Below, piece by piece: positions 60,984-64,000 of a stretch of 64,000 bases of DNA; position 1 is the stretch's first letter; the number at the start of each line of letters is the position of its first letter. The stretch spans positions 2,495,001 through 2,559,000 of the forward strand of contig NZ_CP041243.1 of NCBI RefSeq assembly GCF_006547065.1, in the 5' to 3' direction. Source of the stretch: Brevundimonas sp. M20 (GTDB lineage Bacteria > Pseudomonadota > Alphaproteobacteria > Caulobacterales > Caulobacteraceae). The notes below the pieces were generated by a model. The model had not been told where the DNA came from. It did no database searches and saw only the letters and a program-made list of their open reading frames with translations. The translations under genes were made by a program, and so were the position numbers.

Positions 60984-61661
60984 TCAGCGCTTCTCGTACC
61001 GGCGCTGCGACCAGTACCGGAAGCCCTGATTGTGGACGAGCGCCCAGCCGTTGGCCTTCAGACGCTTGCCGACCATGTGGTTGAAATAGCCATGGGCCAG
61101 AACCAGCACGTCCTGCCCGGAGGCGGCGCGGGCGATCAGCACCTGGGCGGCTTGTTCGGCGCGAACCTCGGCCTCGCGGCGGGTTTCCTGTCCTTCGTGG
61201 TGATCGAAGGCATGCCACCAGAAGCGGGCGACGACGCCCCAGTATTTCGGCGGCAGCTTGAACCAGGAGGGGAAGCGCGGCGGCGGCAGCGGCGCCTCGA
61301 TGAACAGGGCGTCGGTCAGTACTTCCTTGCCCGCGGCGGCGGCGGCGGCCGTTTCCTGCGCGCGGGGGCGGGTCGAGGCGTAGATGGCGCCCGCGCCCTC
61401 GGCGGTGGCCAGCAGACCCGGCGGCGGCGTCTGGCCCGCGCGCAGGCCGCCGATCTCATACTTCGCCCACCATTCGCGGTACTGATCCGAGGTCAGGACG
61501 CATTTGCGCGACAGGGCCGGCTCGCCGTGACGGGCCAGGGTGATCGCCCCCGGCCGCACGACGCCCCGCGCGGCTCGTCCGCTTTCAGCGGACGGCACGG
61601 GCTGGGTCGTTGCTGACGCGGGAGTATCAACCAAGGATGAGTCTCTGGCGGCGGAGGGCAT
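60984..61661 (-). CDS. Histidine phosphatase superfamily protein
   Basis: 225 residues. The phospho-His motif is LARHGEPALSRK (RHG), with the second catalytic His in LVLAHGYFNHM and a central Arg/Glu region in YASTRPRAQETAAAA. This fits the phosphoglycerate-mutase-like branch. A roughly 45-residue N-terminal tail is low in complexity and unconserved-looking. The substrate is unknown. The ATG at 61661 was chosen over a TTG at 61676. Neither has a strong ribosome-binding site. It runs in the same direction as the cyclophilin gene and 18 bases before it. Confidence 0.87.
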   Translation of the reverse strand: MPSAARDSSLVDTPASATTQPVPSAESGRAARGVVRPGAITLARHGEPALSRKCVLTSDQYREWWAKYEIGGLRAGQTPPPGLLATAEGAGAIYASTRPRAQETAAAAAAGKEVLTDALFIEAPLPPPRFPSWFKLPPKYWGVVARFWWHAFDHHEGQETRREAEVRAEQAAQVLIARAASGQDVLVLAHGYFNHMVGKRLKANGWALVHNQGFRYWSQRRYEKR

Positions 61662-61937
61662 GATCTGCGGAGGCAAGCCTTTGGCGAACCGTCCTTATTC
61701 CTCCCCGAAATCTGTACGTGGGCGCCCGCGAAACGGATCGCCGTCACAGGTGGTAACCGCCCGCGAGCGATCAGACAACCTTCACACCGTCGCATCAGAC
61801 GGTGATGTGGATAACGGCTGTGTCAGTCTCGTGAAATCTCCACCGCCCTCGGCCCGAAGCCCCGGCGATACAGACCGGACCAGCCTGCCCTGAAACAGGA
61901 CCGTTCGGCCATCGGCAAGCTCGCACTGGACGGTTTC

Positions 61938-61953
61938 CCCCGCTAAGGCGGGG
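61938..61953 (+). promoter_or_regulatory. Hairpin covering the ribosome-binding site of the GNAT gene
   Basis: CCCCGC, TAAG, GCGGGG. The right arm supplies the GGGGA ribosome-binding sequence and ends three bases before the ATG at 61956, so the fold would hide the translation start. Confidence 0.5.
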
Positions 61954-61955
61954 AC

Positions 61956-62483
61956 ATGACCGAGAGCATCATCCGCCCCGCCCGTAACGAAGACGCCCAG
62001 CCTCTGGCCGATCTGGGCCACGAGACCTTCATCGACACCTTCGTGACCGGCTTCGGCATCCCCTATCCCGAGGCGGACCTGACGGCGTTTCTGGACGCCA
62101 GCTTCAATGCGGAGACGATCCGGACGAAGCTGGCTGAGCCGGGCGCGGCCTGGTGGGTGGCGGAAAGGGAGGGCGAACTGCTGGCCTTCGCCAACACGGG
62201 ACCGAACACCCTGCCCCACCCCGATGGCCGCGCCAGCCATGCCGAACTGCGGCGGCTGTACGTGTCGAAGGCCGCGCAGGGGCTGGGCCTCGGGACGAAA
62301 CTGCTGGCCGTCTCGCTGGAGTGGATGGAAGCCAACACCGACGGCCCGCTCTGGATTGGTGTCTGGAGCGGCAATCTGAAGGCCCAGAAACTGTACGCCG
62401 CCTACGGGTTCGAGAAGGCGGGCGAGTACCAGTATCCGGTGGGGTCATGGCTGGATGACGAGTTCATCCTGCGGCGCGGATAG
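61956..62483 (+). CDS. GNAT family N-acetyltransferase
   Basis: 175 residues, one GNAT domain: IIRPARNEDAQPLADLGHET at the start, then RRLYVSKAAQGLGLGTKLLA (the acetyl-CoA pyrophosphate loop QGxGxG-like) and GVWSGNLKAQKLYAAYGFEK. It transfers an acetyl group to an unidentified amine. The start fits the family. A stable hairpin over the ribosome-binding site suggests post-transcriptional control. Confidence 0.92.
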   Translation: MTESIIRPARNEDAQPLADLGHETFIDTFVTGFGIPYPEADLTAFLDASFNAETIRTKLAEPGAAWWVAEREGELLAFANTGPNTLPHPDGRASHAELRRLYVSKAAQGLGLGTKLLAVSLEWMEANTDGPLWIGVWSGNLKAQKLYAAYGFEKAGEYQYPVGSWLDDEFILRRG

Positions 62484-62534
62484 ACGCGGACGTTACGGCA
62501 TGGCTTGATCGTCTCCTGTTTTCCGGGGGACGCC

Positions 62535-63185
62535 ATGCTGGCTCGTTTGACCTTTATCGCCGCGCTGGCCTTCGCGCCGGTGGCGATGGCGCAGGATGCC
62601 CCGACAGAGGGTGGAGCTCAGGTCCGTCGCTCGACGACCCGGACGCAGGCGCAGGCCCTGATTGATCGTACAGGCTATCCCGATCTGTTCGAGAACCAGA
62701 GCAGCGACACGCGACTGATCATTCGCCACAAGGCCAGCGGCCTGATCTGCGACTATTCGCCGGAAGAGAAGAACAACAGCCTCATGCTGTTTCCCGGCCT
62801 TCCCGCCGGAGATGATGTCGGCTGCAACGCCGACGCCGGCAATATCTACATGACCTATTATGCGACCCGTTACGGCCCGGGTGTTTCGGTACAGCAGGCC
62901 GCCACGGACACTGCCGCGGGAATCCGGAACCGCTTCTCGGACGCCCGCCCCTATGAAGGTCCGGTGGTGCAGGTCACCGCGCCCGAAGGCGTCGGCGAAC
63001 AAATCTATCTCGCCTACATTGTCGGACAGGGCGACCGGGCGCTGCACGCCCAGGCCCGGCTGGCGAAGGTCGGCGAATGGATTTTCAAGCAGCGCATGAC
63101 CACGCCCGAGAGCCTCGCTCTCGGCGCCGAAGTGATGCTCACCACCGGTCGCTGGACCACCGTACTCGAGGCCGCGACCGACTGA
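62535..63185 (+). CDS. Secreted protein of unknown function
   Basis: 216 residues. Signal peptide MLARLTFIAALAFAPVAMA, cut before QDAPTEG. The mature part has VRRSTTRTQAQALIDRTGYP, RLIIRHKASGLICDYSPEEK, GDDVGCNADAGNIYMTYYAT and IYLAYIVGQGDRALHAQARL. Two Cys (ICDYS, GCNAD) may pair. I do not recognise the family. The ATG has GGGGGA upstream. A start at 62505 would break the signal peptide pattern. It ends three bases before the convergent hydroxylase gene. Confidence 0.75.
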   Translation: MLARLTFIAALAFAPVAMAQDAPTEGGAQVRRSTTRTQAQALIDRTGYPDLFENQSSDTRLIIRHKASGLICDYSPEEKNNSLMLFPGLPAGDDVGCNADAGNIYMTYYATRYGPGVSVQQAATDTAAGIRNRFSDARPYEGPVVQVTAPEGVGEQIYLAYIVGQGDRALHAQARLAKVGEWIFKQRMTTPESLALGAEVMLTTGRWTTVLEAATD

Positions 63186-63188
63186 CCT

Positions 63189-64000
63189 CTACTCCCAGGT
63201 CGAAACCGTCGGGGAGTAGGCGTCCAGCGCCTCAAGGGTCGTGGAGACGAGGACGCGTTCTTCCTCGGTCAGCTCCGGTCGCCAGATGTCGAAGATGAGC
63301 ACCACGCGGGTACGGTCGCTGGTGTTGAGCGCTTCGTGTTCGATGGTGTCGTCGAAGGCCCAGCCCTGGCCGCGCCGCCACTCACGCACCTCGTTGCCGA
63401 CACGGAATTTGCAGCCTTCGGGCACGATCAGCGGCAGGTGGCAGGTCAGGCGGGTGTTCACGAAGCCGGTATGGGGCAGGATGTGGGCCCCGGCCTTCAG
63501 CTGCGAGAACATGACCTGCGGCGATCGCGCGGCGACCCGGCAAAGGGGCGCGTCAGACAGGGCCGCCATGGTCAGGGGACAGCGCGCCGCGTTCGGCGTC
63601 TCGGCTCCGTCGCGCCAAAGGAAGCAGGCGCTCCAGTCCATGCTGTCGACCAGCGGATAGTCGGTGCGCGAGGGCAGGTCGGACACCGTCTGCAGATAGG
63701 GCGAGAAGGCCGCATCCTCGGCCAGCACCGTCTCCAGCTCGCGGGTCATGTCGTCCGTGGCCGCCTCGACCCGATCCATCCAGGGGAACATGTCGCGGGG
63801 ATAGAACTGGGTGTTGGGCAGCTCGGGGAAGAAGAAGGCCTGCGGCTGCTGGAAATAGGGCTGGCGACGTCCGGTCACGATATCGAGCGCATGGGTGAAG
63901 CGGGCGCTGGAGCGGCCTTCGACATAGCCGGACTGCCGCAGCTCCTCCCGCAGGTGATCCGCCATGCCGGCGACGAGACGCCTCTGAATCGCCTTCGCCC
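63189..64000 (-). CDS. Aspartyl/asparaginyl beta-hydroxylase, C-terminal part (cut by edge)
   Basis: At least 270 residues are visible, and the frame continues past the right edge. The stretch AKAIQRRLVAGMADHLREEL upstream of the first Met looks coding, so the Met at 63965 is probably not the start and an N-terminal helical-repeat region may precede. The hydroxylase domain has PHTGFVNTRLTCHLPLIVPE (first iron His) and FDDTIEHEALNTSDRTRVVL (second iron His and 2-oxoglutarate Arg). Unlike the hydroxylase at 24829, no Asp follows the first His. The substrate is unknown. Confidence 0.85.
   Translation of the reverse strand, partial: AKAIQRRLVAGMADHLREELRQSGYVEGRSSARFTHALDIVTGRRQPYFQQPQAFFFPELPNTQFYPRDMFPWMDRVEAATDDMTRELETVLAEDAAFSPYLQTVSDLPSRTDYPLVDSMDWSACFLWRDGAETPNAARCPLTMAALSDAPLCRVAARSPQVMFSQLKAGAHILPHTGFVNTRLTCHLPLIVPEGCKFRVGNEVREWRRGQGWAFDDTIEHEALNTSDRTRVVLIFDIWRPELTEEERVLVSTTLEALDAYSPTVSTWE

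Noticed and set aside
61782..61955. Minus-strand reading with VQCELADGRTVLFQGRL upstream of the GNAT gene as a small gene
   Set aside because: It looks somewhat protein-like, but no start codon with a ribosome-binding site was found. The only in-frame start lies deep inside the GNAT gene.

Overview
The window reads as ordinary chromosome of a high-GC, aerobic alphaproteobacterium, most likely from the Caulobacterales and resembling Brevundimonas. The indications are: a separate F0 operon with two b-type subunits (atpI-B-E-F'-F), a three-gene bc1 complex, a kbl-tdh pair, a gcvTH-PA-PB operon behind a glycine riboswitch, many secreted M28/M19 peptidases and TonB-linked functions, GCTANA-type -10 boxes, and CtrA-like TTAACCAT sequence. 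The genus is inferred from this pattern and was not tested by any search. No phage, IS element, CRISPR array or rRNA was seen. One tRNA with a CAT anticodon is present.

Layout, left to right. 0-8 kb: a membrane protein cut by the edge, SppA peptidase, PanD, a SIMPL protein, the tRNA, a secreted beta-helix protein and a Sel1-repeat protein. 8-15 kb: free-methionine sulfoxide reductase, a dihydropteridine-reductase-like SDR with a CitE-like lyase, a long FabH-like synthase, then a TonB receptor and a DUF6607 protein, each preceded by Fur-box-like dyads. 15-24 kb (minus strand): a saccharopine-dehydrogenase-like/DUF4166 protein with a DCC protein, RidA, two M28 peptidases, and the bc1 operon petABC. 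24-35 kb: TrmL, an Asp/Asn-hydroxylase overlapping a sulfotransferase, dipeptidase, HemF, YdcF, a hybrid histidine kinase, a glutamine amidotransferase, RlmJ and a type IB topoisomerase.

35-50 kb: kbl-tdh with a previously hidden OGFr-like gene behind it, an MliC-DUF4232 lipoprotein, IspH, ArgS, adenine deaminase and the glycine cleavage operon. Kbl/Tdh turn threonine into glycine, and the riboswitch-controlled Gcv system turns glycine into one-carbon units, so one metabolic route occupies two places in the window. 50-59 kb: the F0 ATP synthase operon, a roughly 1-kb gene-free stretch with palindromic repeats, a SAM methyltransferase behind another Fur-like dyad, and the isoprenoid genes xseB-csaA-ispA-dxs. 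59-64 kb: an uncharacterised lipoprotein with a small partner, a cyclophilin, a histidine phosphatase, a GNAT enzyme and a second Asp/Asn-hydroxylase cut by the right edge.

The strongest candidates for undescribed biology are the overlapping hydroxylase/sulfotransferase pair (24829-26582), the shared Fur-like dyads at three loci, the lipoprotein/partner pair (59019-60343), a threonine dehydrogenase whose structural-zinc cysteines are all replaced, and an OGFr-like gene that seems to start at CTG. Several starts were reassigned from ribosome-binding sites, signal peptides and family alignment. Non-ATG starts are proposed for petA (GTG), the topoisomerase (GTG), atpB (GTG), ispA (TTG) and the OGFr-like gene (CTG).
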